A stretch of DNA of 64,000 nt from Nitrospirota bacterium (GTDB taxonomy: Bacteria > Nitrospirota > Thermodesulfovibrionia > Thermodesulfovibrionales > UBA6898), in NCBI GenBank assembly GCA_021783515.1, contig JAJXTV010000005.1, positions 1 through 64,000 of the forward strand, read 5' to 3'. The notes under the pieces were generated by a model. The model saw only the letters and a program-made list of their open reading frames with translations, did no database searches and had not been told where the DNA came from. Below, in pieces: positions 44,676 through 52,708 of this stretch. Positions within the stretch are counted from its first letter, which is position 1. The number at the start of each line of letters is the position of its first letter. A program made the translations under genes and the position numbers.

Positions 44676-45650
44676 TCATTTATCATTTTTCGTGCTCCGG
44701 TATGCCGCATACATCAGGCCTGCCAGGACCGCCGCGGGGGCGATCATCCCCTTGTAAAGCGTATGCTGGATTCCTTCGGACAATGCCGCATCCGGCCTGT
44801 CCCCGAGATCCGGCAGGCCGAGTCTGCCAAAGGGAACCCCCGCCAGCATGATAAACTGCGTCCCGCCGACCTCCTTCTCGCCGTAGACACGGGTTACATA
44901 CGAAGCAACCTTCTGTTTCACCCTGTTCCCCGAATCGATCCTCTGGACGGGATAGTCATAGTACGAATCGGCCTTGAGGGTCAGCCGCTTCTTCGCCTCT
45001 GCCAAAAGATCTCTTGCCGGTCCGAAAATAGTCGCGCCAGTAGGGCAGGACTGGGCACAGGCAGGGTATCCCCCTTCCGCAAACTTATGGTCGCAGAACT
45101 GGCATTTTCTGATCTGAGGAAAGGCTTTGTCCCACTCGAATTTGGGGATGCCGAAGGGGCATGCCATCTGGCAGTAGCGGCACCCGATGCAGGCGTTCTT
45201 GCTATAGGTCACCACTCCGGTCTTCGGATTCTTCTGCAGGGCCGACACCGGGCAGGCGGAGACACAGGCGGGATCCACGCAATGCATGCAGTGCCTCTGG
45301 ATAAAGGCAAACCCGTTATCCTCCCGGTTCTTCACCTCGGCATTGCCGTTTTTGTAGGCCTTGATTATATTCAGGGTGTACTCGGAAAGATCCGCGGGAT
45401 TGTCCCATAGGGCATCAATCATCTCGGGTGGCCGCTGTGTATGCTCGGGCGGCATGTTGTTGGAAACCTTGCAGGCTTTCTGGCAGACCTTGCATCCGAC
45501 ACAGATGGTCGAATCGTACATCAGCCCCACCGCCTCGTCGGGCATCGTCCTGGGAGGCCGCGCTATGGCGCCGGCCGGACTCTCGCCGGCCGCAAGCAGC
45601 AGTCCGCTGCCGGCCACGACTTTCAGAAAGTCTCGTCTTTTGATATCCAT
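44676..45650 (-). CDS. hybA: Hydrogenase iron-sulfur subunit HybA with Tat signal
   Basis: 324 residues. The Tat signal K-R-R-D-F-L-K and a hydrophobic region ending near residue 29 direct it to the periplasmic face. Four 4Fe-4S motifs follow (C-V-G-C-K-V-C, C-M-H-C-V-D-P-A-C, C-I-G-C-R-Y-C, C-Q-F-C-D-H-K with C-A-Q-S-C-P). A C-terminal membrane helix near 300-317 anchors it. It bridges the small subunit to HybB. The ATG at 45650 lies 2 bases after the small-subunit stop. Confidence 0.94.
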   Translation of the reverse strand: MDIKRRDFLKVVAGSGLLLAAGESPAGAIARPPRTMPDEAVGLMYDSTICVGCKVCQKACKVSNNMPPEHTQRPPEMIDALWDNPADLSEYTLNIIKAYKNGNAEVKNREDNGFAFIQRHCMHCVDPACVSACPVSALQKNPKTGVVTYSKNACIGCRYCQMACPFGIPKFEWDKAFPQIRKCQFCDHKFAEGGYPACAQSCPTGATIFGPARDLLAEAKKRLTLKADSYYDYPVQRIDSGNRVKQKVASYVTRVYGEKEVGGTQFIMLAGVPFGRLGLPDLGDRPDAALSEGIQHTLYKGMIAPAAVLAGLMYAAYRSTKNDK

Positions 45651-45652
45651 GG

Positions 45653-46828
45653 TTAACTCTCCTTGGATTCCGGATCCGACTTGCCTTTATCCTTATCCTT
45701 TTTGCCGAGATTCTTTGAAGTGGCTGCCGCAACTCCGATGGCTGCTCCGGCCACGCCTGCCGCGATTGCGGCGCCGGCTACGGTTACGCCCTTCCCCTTG
45801 TCTTCGACTATGCCGGGGAAGTTCACCGGCGGAGTAACGTCTTTAAGAACGGCCGGAGTATGCAAGGGGATATTGAACCCGACCTTGTTTTCCGAACAGC
45901 CGAAGCAGGGGTGCCCCGTACCGACCGGCCAGGCCTGGGAACCCGCATCATTGTATAGCAGCGTGGGGCAATTGTTATACGTTTCCGGCCCCTTGCATCC
46001 GAGCTTGTAAAGACAATATCCCTTCCTGTGACCGTCATCGCCGAATTCGAGCGCGAAACGGCCCGCGTCAAAATGCGGCCTTCTCTCGCAGTTGTCATGA
46101 ATGAGCCTGCCATAGGCAAATTTCGGCCGGCCTTCCTCGTCTAACTGCGGCAGTTTCTTGAAGGTAAGGAGGTAAAGGACCGTGGAGAGGAAATTGTACC
46201 CGTTAGGAGGACAGCCGGGAATATTCACCACAGGGGTCTTGATTCCTTTCTCCTTGAAGATCGCATGTACGGGAGTGGCGCCCGTAGGATTCGGATAGGC
46301 GGAGGGCATTCCGCCCCATGAAGAACATGATCCTATCGCGATGACGGCAGCTGCCTGGGACCCCTGCTCTTCGAGCAGCGACAGGACGGTTTTTCCCCCG
46401 ATCTTGCAATAAATGCCGCCGTCTTTGACGGGAATGGATCCGTCGACGACAAGGATGTACTTCCCCTTGTTTTCCTGCATCGACTTCTTGAGGGCTTCCT
46501 CGCACTGCTTGCCCGCGCCGGCGTTAAGGGTTTCGTGATAGTCGAGAGAGATGAGCTCCAGGATAAGTTTTTCGAGGGTCGGATGGTTTGTTCTGAGAAG
46601 CGACTCGGTGCAGCCGGTACATTCCTGTGCCGACAGCCAGATGACCGGCGGACGCTTCGGATTGGTAACCGCCTCGGCAATTTGAGCGCCCATCCCCAAA
46701 GGCAATCCCATCGCCGCGGCTATTCCGGTGCAAACCTTCAGGAAGTCTCTTCGCGAAACCCCTCGCGCCAGCAGCCTTTCCCCGGGACCTCCGGATAAAT
46801 CCGGGAGACCTTCAAAACCGTCTTTCAT
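45653..46828 (-). CDS. hybO: [NiFe] hydrogenase small subunit (Tat-exported)
   Basis: 391 residues from ATG 46828, which is preceded by GGAGGTG at good spacing; the frame opens upstream to 46858 but lacks such a site. Tat signal S-R-R-D-F-L-K near residue 26. The proximal cluster motif E-C-T-G-C-T-E-S and later cysteines for medial and distal clusters (G-S-C-S-S-W-G-G, C-P-P-N, C-F-G-C-S-E) are intact. A C-terminal Ala/Gly/Val-rich membrane helix and a charged tail serve as the anchor. It relays electrons from the NiFe centre. First gene of the six-gene operon. Confidence 0.95.
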   Translation of the reverse strand: MKDGFEGLPDLSGGPGERLLARGVSRRDFLKVCTGIAAAMGLPLGMGAQIAEAVTNPKRPPVIWLSAQECTGCTESLLRTNHPTLEKLILELISLDYHETLNAGAGKQCEEALKKSMQENKGKYILVVDGSIPVKDGGIYCKIGGKTVLSLLEEQGSQAAAVIAIGSCSSWGGMPSAYPNPTGATPVHAIFKEKGIKTPVVNIPGCPPNGYNFLSTVLYLLTFKKLPQLDEEGRPKFAYGRLIHDNCERRPHFDAGRFALEFGDDGHRKGYCLYKLGCKGPETYNNCPTLLYNDAGSQAWPVGTGHPCFGCSENKVGFNIPLHTPAVLKDVTPPVNFPGIVEDKGKGVTVAGAAIAAGVAGAAIGVAAATSKNLGKKDKDKGKSDPESKES

Positions 46829-46911
46829 GCAACACCTCCGCAGTTCTCTTTTTTTCACATCCCTACATGCCGATCTCTGCTCCTCGCGAATTGAATATAT
46901 TTATCAGCTAA

Positions 46912-47085
46912 TTAGAAATTATTGTGCATAAAAAGTGCCAGCATCTCGCAAGCATTCATGGCACAAACGAACCCCGCCAAGTCTTCAGGCTGACACAAAT
47001 TGACCAGCTGCGTTACTTCAGGTAACATATCGCCGCAGGCGACTCCTGAGTCCTGGTCGCGCATTACATCGATCACAGAGATCAA
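46912..47085 (-). CDS. Possible small cysteine-containing protein downstream of the cytochrome
   Basis: An open frame of 57 codons starts with a TTG that overlaps the cytochrome c stop codon (TTGA); an ATG at 47064 would give 50 residues. The chain has four cysteines in A-C-G-D, L-C-Q-P, F-V-C-A-M and N-A-C-E-M contexts, and a hydrophobic amphipathic end (M-L-A-L-F-M-H). I do not recognise it. The balanced composition and stop-start overlap suggest it may be real; without conservation data it stays tentative. Confidence 0.35.
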   Translation of the reverse strand: MISVIDVMRDQDSGVACGDMLPEVTQLVNLCQPEDLAGFVCAMNACEMLALFMHNNF

Positions 47086-47426
47086 GACTGCCCTCCGGAG
47101 TGGAGATATCGGATGATCGCACTAATCTGTCTTCCGGATAAAAAAGAAAAACTCGGCATCCTTGAATCGGGATTATGCCGTTTTGAATTCTCGATCTGCT
47201 CCCTGATCCAGCCATCGCTTCTCCTCCCTGTAACGCCGGTTAGGTCCGGGGCCATTTCGCCGCCCTCCCCTCTAAAGCTGTGGCAATTCATACAGCCCAC
47301 CGTCCTGAAGAGGTGCTCGCCGTCGGGAGAAGGACGGACCGCCAGGAAGATGACGATCGAAACAACAATGGCTCCCGCGATCAGGACCCACCCACTCCCC
47401 GCCATCCTCTCGCTCGGAAATTTCAT
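47082..47426 (-). CDS. Membrane-anchored monohaem cytochrome c
   Basis: 114 residues from ATG 47426. An N-terminal hydrophobic anchor (about 9-30) is followed by a class I cytochrome c domain: haem site C-M-N-C-H, M-A-P-D-L-T-G-V and the C-terminal M-P-S-F that supplies the axial methionine. Small anchored cytochromes of this sort carry electrons on the periplasmic side. The open frame extends to 47576 but lacks a signal-like start there. It is divergent from the GGDEF gene and lies just upstream (in the same direction) of the hydrogenase operon. Confidence 0.85.
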   Translation of the reverse strand: MKFPSERMAGSGWVLIAGAIVVSIVIFLAVRPSPDGEHLFRTVGCMNCHSFRGEGGEMAPDLTGVTGRRSDGWIREQIENSKRHNPDSRMPSFSFLSGRQISAIIRYLHSGGQS

Positions 47427-47486
47427 GCCGGCAATACCTCTTCTTACCATTATATCGAGACGCTGGCGGAAAGCAATGGCACAGAC

Positions 47487-48953
47487 TTGATAATTGAAGA
47501 ACGGGAATCTAAAATTAATACAAGACAAGGCATCAGGCCTGCTTCGGCGGCGAGGGAGGAAACTATTACTGAACATACGTGGGGCCGGGATTTGGGCTAT
47601 TTTTCATTGAATCTTGTCCCGGACCCGCTCGCGGTGTTGCTGCCAAACGGCGACATTATCGACCTCAATGAGCCTTGCGCCCGACTGGCAGGAGAAAAGA
47701 GGGAAGACCTCGCCGGAAGACATTTCTCTCACGTCCCCCCGCTCTCCTCACTTGCCGAAAAGATCTCCGCCGCGCTCACCTCCGGCAGGGAAGATTTCGA
47801 GCTGCTCACCGCCGACAACAAGCATTTCGAGGTCTTTATCCTGCCCTTCGAGGCTCCGGATAAAACCCGTTTCGTCCGCATTTTGATGAAGGACATTACA
47901 AACTTTGTGAATCTGGAGAGGGAATTACTGAAGAGAAACAGGGAACTCATGATGATCAATACGCTCTCCAGCGCCTTCATGTCTTCCGGCAGTATGGACC
48001 GCGTCATGGAAAATCTGCTGAAAAAGGTGCTCCTCATCACCGATTTCGGAGTGGGAATGCTGCTCGTCAAGGAAGAAGAATCGCTGCGCTTGAGGGCCTG
48101 CACCGGGGTCTCGACCGAACTGCAGCGGGCAATCGAAGAGGGCCTGCTCGATCATCTCTGCGCGGAGGCGCTCGGACGGGGCGAGCCCCTCGACATTGTG
48201 GATTCTTCGCGCCTTATGCAGATCCGTCCCCTCATTAAGGAAGGGATAGTCTTTATGGTGGCCGTCCCCCTCGTCTTCGAAAAGGACGTGATCGGCTTCC
48301 TTCTTCTTGCCGCCCGGAGTGAGCGAGAAAGACATTTCGATTTCGATTTCGCCTCCCTTCTTTCGCTCCTCGGCAATCATATTTCCCTCATTGTCGACAA
48401 GATCAGGCTGTTCGAGGAGACGAAGCGTCTTTCCATCACCGATGGTCTCACCGGCCTCTTCAATAGGAGATACCTCTACAGCCATCTCGACAACGAAATT
48501 GCCAGGATAAACAGATATGGCGGCTCCTGCTCCGTACTTCTTTTTGATATCGACAATTTCAAGGCATTGAACGACACCTACGGCCATCAGTCCGGCGACG
48601 ACGTTCTCCGCGAAATTGCGCTCATTCTCAGGGAGGTTTCGCGCGAGACCGACATCGTGGTAAGATACGGTGGCGAGGAATTCATCATAATCCTGCCAAA
48701 TACATACGAAGAAGACGCGCGATATCTCGCGGACAGGATAAGGAGAGAAGTGGAACAGAACATTTTCCTGCAGAACAGGGAGGGCGGCGCCTCCATTACC
48801 ATCAGCGGGGGTATCGCGTCTTATCCGCTCAACGCCCCCGATGCAAGGTTGCTTCTGAACGCCGCGGACAAGGCGTTGTATGCCGCCAAGGCTTCGGGCA
48901 AGAACATTGTCCTTTGCTATAAGGGGGTCCTGCATGGAAAAGACCTTCGCTAG
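47487..48953 (+). CDS. PAS-GAF-GGDEF diguanylate cyclase
   Basis: About 488 residues if started at TTG 47487. The true start is uncertain because no ATG precedes the PAS domain apart from 47280, which overlaps the opposite cytochrome gene deeply. Domains: PAS-like (about 35-145), GAF (about 165-320), GGDEF with R-Y-G-G-E-E-F, the active GGEEF variant, and an R-E-T-D inhibitory site five residues before. It should make cyclic di-GMP. No membrane helix is visible. The last 20 bases overlap the start of the oxidoreductase beta-subunit gene, so translation is coupled. Confidence 0.85.
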   Translation: MIIEERESKINTRQGIRPASAAREETITEHTWGRDLGYFSLNLVPDPLAVLLPNGDIIDLNEPCARLAGEKREDLAGRHFSHVPPLSSLAEKISAALTSGREDFELLTADNKHFEVFILPFEAPDKTRFVRILMKDITNFVNLERELLKRNRELMMINTLSSAFMSSGSMDRVMENLLKKVLLITDFGVGMLLVKEEESLRLRACTGVSTELQRAIEEGLLDHLCAEALGRGEPLDIVDSSRLMQIRPLIKEGIVFMVAVPLVFEKDVIGFLLLAARSERERHFDFDFASLLSLLGNHISLIVDKIRLFEETKRLSITDGLTGLFNRRYLYSHLDNEIARINRYGGSCSVLLFDIDNFKALNDTYGHQSGDDVLREIALILREVSRETDIVVRYGGEEFIIILPNTYEEDARYLADRIRREVEQNIFLQNREGGASITISGGIASYPLNAPDARLLLNAADKALYAAKASGKNIVLCYKGVLHGKDLR

Positions 48954-49680
48954 GCCCCGCAGTCTGAAGACGGTCCCGTTTCGCTACTGCCCGGGCTGCG
49001 GACACAGCCTGATACACCGGCTGATCGCCGAATGCATCGACGAACTCGGCATCAGGGAAAAAGTGGTCGGGATTGCTCCTGTGGGATGCGCTGTCTTCTC
49101 ATACGACTACTTCAACTTCGACATACTCGAGTCGGCGCACGGCAGGCCTCCCGCGGTTGCGACGGCGTTGAAGAGGGTTATGCCGCAGAAGATAATTTTT
49201 TCGTACCAGGGCGACGGCGACCTTGCTGCGATCGGCACCTCCGAGATCATCCATGCGGCGGCCCGGGGCGAAAACATCTCCGTCTTCTTCGTCAACAATG
49301 CCAACTACGGCATGACGGGAGGACAGATGGCGCCGACGACTATCCTCGGACAGCGCACGACGACGACGCCGGGAGGGCGAAGCGCGGCGACAGAGGGGTA
49401 TCCGCTCCGCGTCTCTGAACTGCTGGCGACTATCGAAGGCGCCTCGTTTATCCAGCGGGTATCGCTCGATACGTATGGGGAAGTCACCGCGGCAAAATCG
49501 GCGATCTCGAGGGCCTTTCGCGGCCAGATGGAAGGCAGGGGCTTTAGTCTGGTGGAAATTCTTTCGCCCTGCCCCACCGACTGGGGTTTTTCGCCCAAGG
49601 CCTCCCTGGAGTGGATACGGACCGCGATGAAGAAGGTTTATCCTACGGGCGTTATGAAGGACAGGGACAAAGGGATCTGA
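48934..49680 (+). CDS. 2-oxoacid:ferredoxin oxidoreductase beta subunit (TPP-binding)
   Basis: 248 residues from ATG 48934, preceded by a GGGGGT ribosome site. It has Y-C-P-G-C-G-H at the N-terminus, G-D-G-D-L-A-A-I-G for Mg-TPP binding, and N-N-A-N-Y-G-M-T-G-G-Q, the KorB/IorB/VorB class. Such subunits bind thiamine pyrophosphate and a 4Fe-4S cluster and reductively carboxylate or decarboxylate 2-oxoacids with ferredoxin. The start overlaps the GGDEF gene; the stop (TGA) overlaps the gamma-subunit ATG. The alpha subunit usually found upstream is absent here. Confidence 0.93.
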   Translation: MEKTFARPRSLKTVPFRYCPGCGHSLIHRLIAECIDELGIREKVVGIAPVGCAVFSYDYFNFDILESAHGRPPAVATALKRVMPQKIIFSYQGDGDLAAIGTSEIIHAAARGENISVFFVNNANYGMTGGQMAPTTILGQRTTTTPGGRSAATEGYPLRVSELLATIEGASFIQRVSLDTYGEVTAAKSAISRAFRGQMEGRGFSLVEILSPCPTDWGFSPKASLEWIRTAMKKVYPTGVMKDRDKGI

Positions 49681-50237
49681 TGGAGACGCGCATTATCATA
49701 GCAGGCTCGGGGGGACAGGGCATCCTCTTTCTTGGAAAGGTCCTCTCTTTCGCCGGCATGCTCGAAGGAAAGGAAGTGACTTGGTTTCCTTCCTACGGCG
49801 CCGAGATGCGGGGCGGCACGGCAAACTGCACGGTAATCCTTTCGGGGAGCATGATCGGTTCGCCGGTGGTGCTGAGTCCGGACATATTGGTAATTATGAA
49901 CAAGGCATCTTTCGACAAATTTCAGCCCCGGCTGAAGAAGCACGGGCTTCTCTTCTATGACCGGTCTTTGGTCCCTGCCCCGAGGGTCCGTCCCGATGTA
50001 AGGCCCGTGCCCGTGCCTGCGACGGAAATAGCGAGTTCGGCGGGGAACACGCGGTCGGCCAACATGGTAATGATGGGGGCGGTGCTGGCCGAGACAGGAC
50101 TCGTGAAGAGATCATCTGCGCTGAAGGTGATCGAGGGGCCGTCGAAATCGACGGGGGGCAACGGGATCAGACTGAATACCAATTCGATGCTGAAAGGAAT
50201 GCAGTATATTGAAGATACGAAGGGCAGCCATCGCTGA
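49680..50237 (+). CDS. 2-oxoacid:ferredoxin oxidoreductase gamma subunit
   Basis: 185 residues starting at ATG 49680, overlapping the beta stop by one base (TGATG). Features G-S-G-G-Q-G-I-L-F-L-G near the start and P-S-Y-G-A-E-M-R-G-G-T-A-N-C are characteristic of the POR/KOR gamma domain. The beta-gamma order without alpha or a ferredoxin gene is incomplete: a working enzyme needs the pyruvate/oxoacid-binding alpha chain from elsewhere. The C-terminus overlaps the TTG start of the next gene. Confidence 0.92.
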   Translation: METRIIIAGSGGQGILFLGKVLSFAGMLEGKEVTWFPSYGAEMRGGTANCTVILSGSMIGSPVVLSPDILVIMNKASFDKFQPRLKKHGLLFYDRSLVPAPRVRPDVRPVPVPATEIASSAGNTRSANMVMMGAVLAETGLVKRSSALKVIEGPSKSTGGNGIRLNTNSMLKGMQYIEDTKGSHR

Positions 50238-50661
50238 CGTCAAAGACATCCAGAAGCTCGTAAACGAATTCGCCCGAAAAGAAGAGATGATTCCCCGCTC
50301 GATCAACGAGCTGTATGAAAATGTTCGGGATTTTGTCGTCTGTGTGGAAAACGGCGCGATACACGGCGTCTGCGCGCTGCACATTCTCTGGGAGGATCTT
50401 GCCGAAATACGTTCGCTCGCGGTCAAGAAAGAGTCTCAGCGAATGGGTATCGGCAGGAAGATGGTCAGACGGTGCATCGCAGAAGCAAAGTCCCTGGGCA
50501 TTTCACGGGTCTTCGCTCTCACATATCAACCTCTCTTCTTTCAGAAGATGGGCTTTGTGGAGATCGACAAATCATCTCTTCCGCAGAAGATCTGGGGCGA
50601 CTGCATCCGGTGTCCGAAATTCCCCGAATGCGACGAGCACGCATTGATCTTACGCTTTTAG
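50209..50661 (+). CDS. GNAT-family N-acetyltransferase (ArgA-like)
   Basis: 150 residues, TTG start within the end of the gamma-subunit gene (29-base overlap). The acetyl-CoA binding loop K-K-E-S-Q-R-M-G-I-G-R-K-M and the L-T-Y-Q-P-L-F-F-Q-K-M-G-F helix match the short, single-domain N-acetylglutamate-synthase-like acetyltransferases. The C-terminal C-I-R-C-P-K-F-P-E-C-D-E-H is typical of that branch. It may acetylate glutamate in arginine synthesis; substrate assignment needs biochemical support. Confidence 0.85.
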   Translation: MKIRRAAIADVKDIQKLVNEFARKEEMIPRSINELYENVRDFVVCVENGAIHGVCALHILWEDLAEIRSLAVKKESQRMGIGRKMVRRCIAEAKSLGISRVFALTYQPLFFQKMGFVEIDKSSLPQKIWGDCIRCPKFPECDEHALILRF

Positions 50662-50676
50662 GGACGGCACTTAAGT

Positions 50677-51126
50677 ATGCGAAAACCATATCTGAGGTTC
50701 TTTATCCTTGCCTTTTTCGTTTTTCTTCTTGACCAGGCGACGAAAATCCTGATTGTGAAGCATTTGTCGCTCTACCAGGTGATCAGGATATTCCCTTCCT
50801 TCAACATCGTATATTACCGGAATATCGGGTCGGCCTTCGGCCTTTTCAAGACCCTCGGCAACCCATTCTTTATCGTGATTTCTCTCATCGCGATCGCAGG
50901 CGTTGCGTTTCTCATCATAAAAGACCGCGGGGGCAGACTCGGTTTTTCCCTGATCCTGGCCGGGGCAGCCGGAAACCTCGCCGACAGGCTCGCGCACGGA
51001 TACGTCGTAGACTTCATCGAGGTGTATGCCGGCAATTTTTACTGGCCGGCATTCAACGTGGCCGATTCGGCCCTTACGATCGGGATTGCCCTTCTGATCG
51101 TAAAGACCGTAATCGGCAGGGAATGA
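50677..51126 (+). CDS. lspA: Lipoprotein signal peptidase (signal peptidase II)
   Basis: 149 residues with four membrane helices. The catalytic aspartates are in G-N-L-A-D-R-L and F-N-V-A-D-S-A, and V-D-F-I-E-V is conserved. It cuts the signal peptide of prolipoproteins before the lipid-modified cysteine. Normal length. It starts 15 bases after the GNAT gene on the same strand. Confidence 0.97.
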   Translation: MRKPYLRFFILAFFVFLLDQATKILIVKHLSLYQVIRIFPSFNIVYYRNIGSAFGLFKTLGNPFFIVISLIAIAGVAFLIIKDRGGRLGFSLILAGAAGNLADRLAHGYVVDFIEVYAGNFYWPAFNVADSALTIGIALLIVKTVIGRE

Positions 51127-51167
51127 CGGTGAGGGCATGACGCATTGGAATGGGTCGGTGATCGGCA

Positions 51168-51950
51168 ATGGCTGAGGGGCGCCGCTTCGGAATTATCCAC
51201 CCTCTCTACCTGTCGTTTTTTTCGAAGGAGCTCTATCGTGACGTGGCGCAAAACTGGAAAGGGTACGGCATCCTTTACCTTTTTTCGGCGGTTGCGCTCT
51301 GCATGATACCTTTCGTTCTTCTCATCCAGTCGGTGTCCTCGGATTACCTCAGCCGGGAGGCTCCCCCGATAATCACTCAGCTGCCCGCGGTAACAATTCA
51401 GAAAGGGGTGCTTTCGATCGACCGGCCCGAACCGTACTTCGTGAGAGACAAGAAGACCGGGACGCCCATCATTCTTTTCGACACGTTGGACAAGACGGAC
51501 CCGCCACAGAAAGCAAAGGTGCCCGTCCTTGTGCTCAAAACGGAAATTGTCGTCAGGGGTGAACACGGCGAGGTAAGACATTTCGATCTCGCGGGCATCG
51601 ACGGCTTCCATGCGGACAGCCGTCTCTTCTTTGAGTGGCTTGATGACTTTGAGGACTCTTTCGCCGCTGTATTCTATCCCTTTGCGGTGCTGTTGTCATT
51701 CATTTTTCGCGTCCTCGAGGTCGCTGTGCTTGCCGCGGTCGGCGGCATCTTTACCAGGTCCAGGAGCGTGCCCCTCTCCTACGGGGCACTGGCAAGACTT
51801 TCTTCCATAGCCATGACCCCTGCGATGGTGGTCGGCGCGGTCTTCACTCTCGCGGGCGCGGCCATCCCTTTCTGGTGGATAGCCGGGGTCCCGATCTCGT
51901 TTTCCTATCTCTACTATGGGATCAAGGCCAACTCGGGAGCTTCTTCATGA
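51168..51950 (+). CDS. DUF1189 family membrane protein
   Basis: 260 residues. One helix near 35-55, an extracytoplasmic domain of about 110 residues, then three to four helices toward the end. F-F-S-K-E-L-Y-R-D-V and the terminal F-W-W-I-A-G-V-P-I-S-F-S-Y-L-Y-Y-G-I match DUF1189, whose role is unknown (often near cell-envelope genes). It follows lspA at 41 bases. No catalytic motif is visible. Confidence 0.8.
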   Translation: MAEGRRFGIIHPLYLSFFSKELYRDVAQNWKGYGILYLFSAVALCMIPFVLLIQSVSSDYLSREAPPIITQLPAVTIQKGVLSIDRPEPYFVRDKKTGTPIILFDTLDKTDPPQKAKVPVLVLKTEIVVRGEHGEVRHFDLAGIDGFHADSRLFFEWLDDFEDSFAAVFYPFAVLLSFIFRVLEVAVLAAVGGIFTRSRSVPLSYGALARLSSIAMTPAMVVGAVFTLAGAAIPFWWIAGVPISFSYLYYGIKANSGASS

Positions 51951-52009
51951 CAGCCCCGGCCCGGTCCGCACCTTGACAAATATTTCGCTTTGCAGTAAAA
52001 CATAGGCCG

Positions 52010-52690
52010 ATGAAGAAAGTGCTTGTCGTCGACCATCTGAAGTCCCATATCGATAAGGAAAAGAGTATCCTCGACAGGTCCGACATCAGGATATTCATGG
52101 CGACAACGGGCGAGGAAGCGCTGGCGGTTCATAGAACCGAAAACGTAGATGTCATCGTCATCGATCTCGATATGCCCGATATCGGAGGTGACAGATTCTG
52201 CGGCATCGTCCGCCGTGACGACGCGCTCAAGCACGTCGCCGTCATTATCGCGTGTTCGGGCAGCGCAGGGGATATCGAAAGAGTAAATCGGTGCGGGGCG
52301 AACGCATACGTGACCAAGCCGCTCCGTCCCCTCCAGTTCCTGGAGAGTGTCAGCCGGTTTCTCGATGTTCCGGAAAGGAAGAGCTACCGGGTCCTTCTGA
52401 AGGCGACAGTCACCGGCAAGTTCGGCGGCGAACCCTTCTACTGCTCTTCCCAAAATATCAGCGTTTCAGGCCTCCTGATAGACACCGAAAAGGTGCTCGA
52501 TAAGGGCGATGTGCTTTCCTGTTCTTTCTTCCTGCCCGGCTCCGAATGCATCGTTACCGAAGCCGAGGTGATGAGGGCGATGAAGGGGGGCGAGCAGTCG
52601 AACTCCTTCGGAGTAAGGTTCCTGAATCTCCGGCCCGCCTCCAAAAAGGCAATAGAAGCCTTTATCGAGAAGAGATCTTCCCATACATAG
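52010..52690 (+). CDS. Response regulator with PilZ domain (c-di-GMP receptor)
   Basis: 226 residues. An N-terminal receiver domain (V-L-V-V-D, phospho-acceptor Asp in V-I-D-L-D-M-P, Lys in V-T-K-P-L) has only one of the usual two acidic residues after the first strand. The C-terminal PilZ domain has the R-x-x-x-R ligand motif (R-K-S-Y-R) and N-I-S-V-S-G. It should bind cyclic di-GMP and output it to a partner, possibly linking phosphorylation and c-di-GMP. No kinase is adjacent. A short gap of about 60 bases separates it from the DUF1189 gene. Confidence 0.92.
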   Translation: MKKVLVVDHLKSHIDKEKSILDRSDIRIFMATTGEEALAVHRTENVDVIVIDLDMPDIGGDRFCGIVRRDDALKHVAVIIACSGSAGDIERVNRCGANAYVTKPLRPLQFLESVSRFLDVPERKSYRVLLKATVTGKFGGEPFYCSSQNISVSGLLIDTEKVLDKGDVLSCSFFLPGSECIVTEAEVMRAMKGGEQSNSFGVRFLNLRPASKKAIEAFIEKRSSHT

Positions 52691-52708
52691 AAAGGCGCAT
52701 CCGTCCGA

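Noticed and set aside
47018-47215. 65-residue minus-strand frame overlapping the cytochrome c gene end
   Set aside because: It is another frame of the cytochrome gene with no motif; the real haem-containing frame is at 47082-47426.
47280-47486. N-terminal extension of the GGDEF protein from ATG 47280
   Set aside because: It overlaps the opposite cytochrome c gene and its sequence is low-complexity Arg/Asp/Asn, like a shadow frame.
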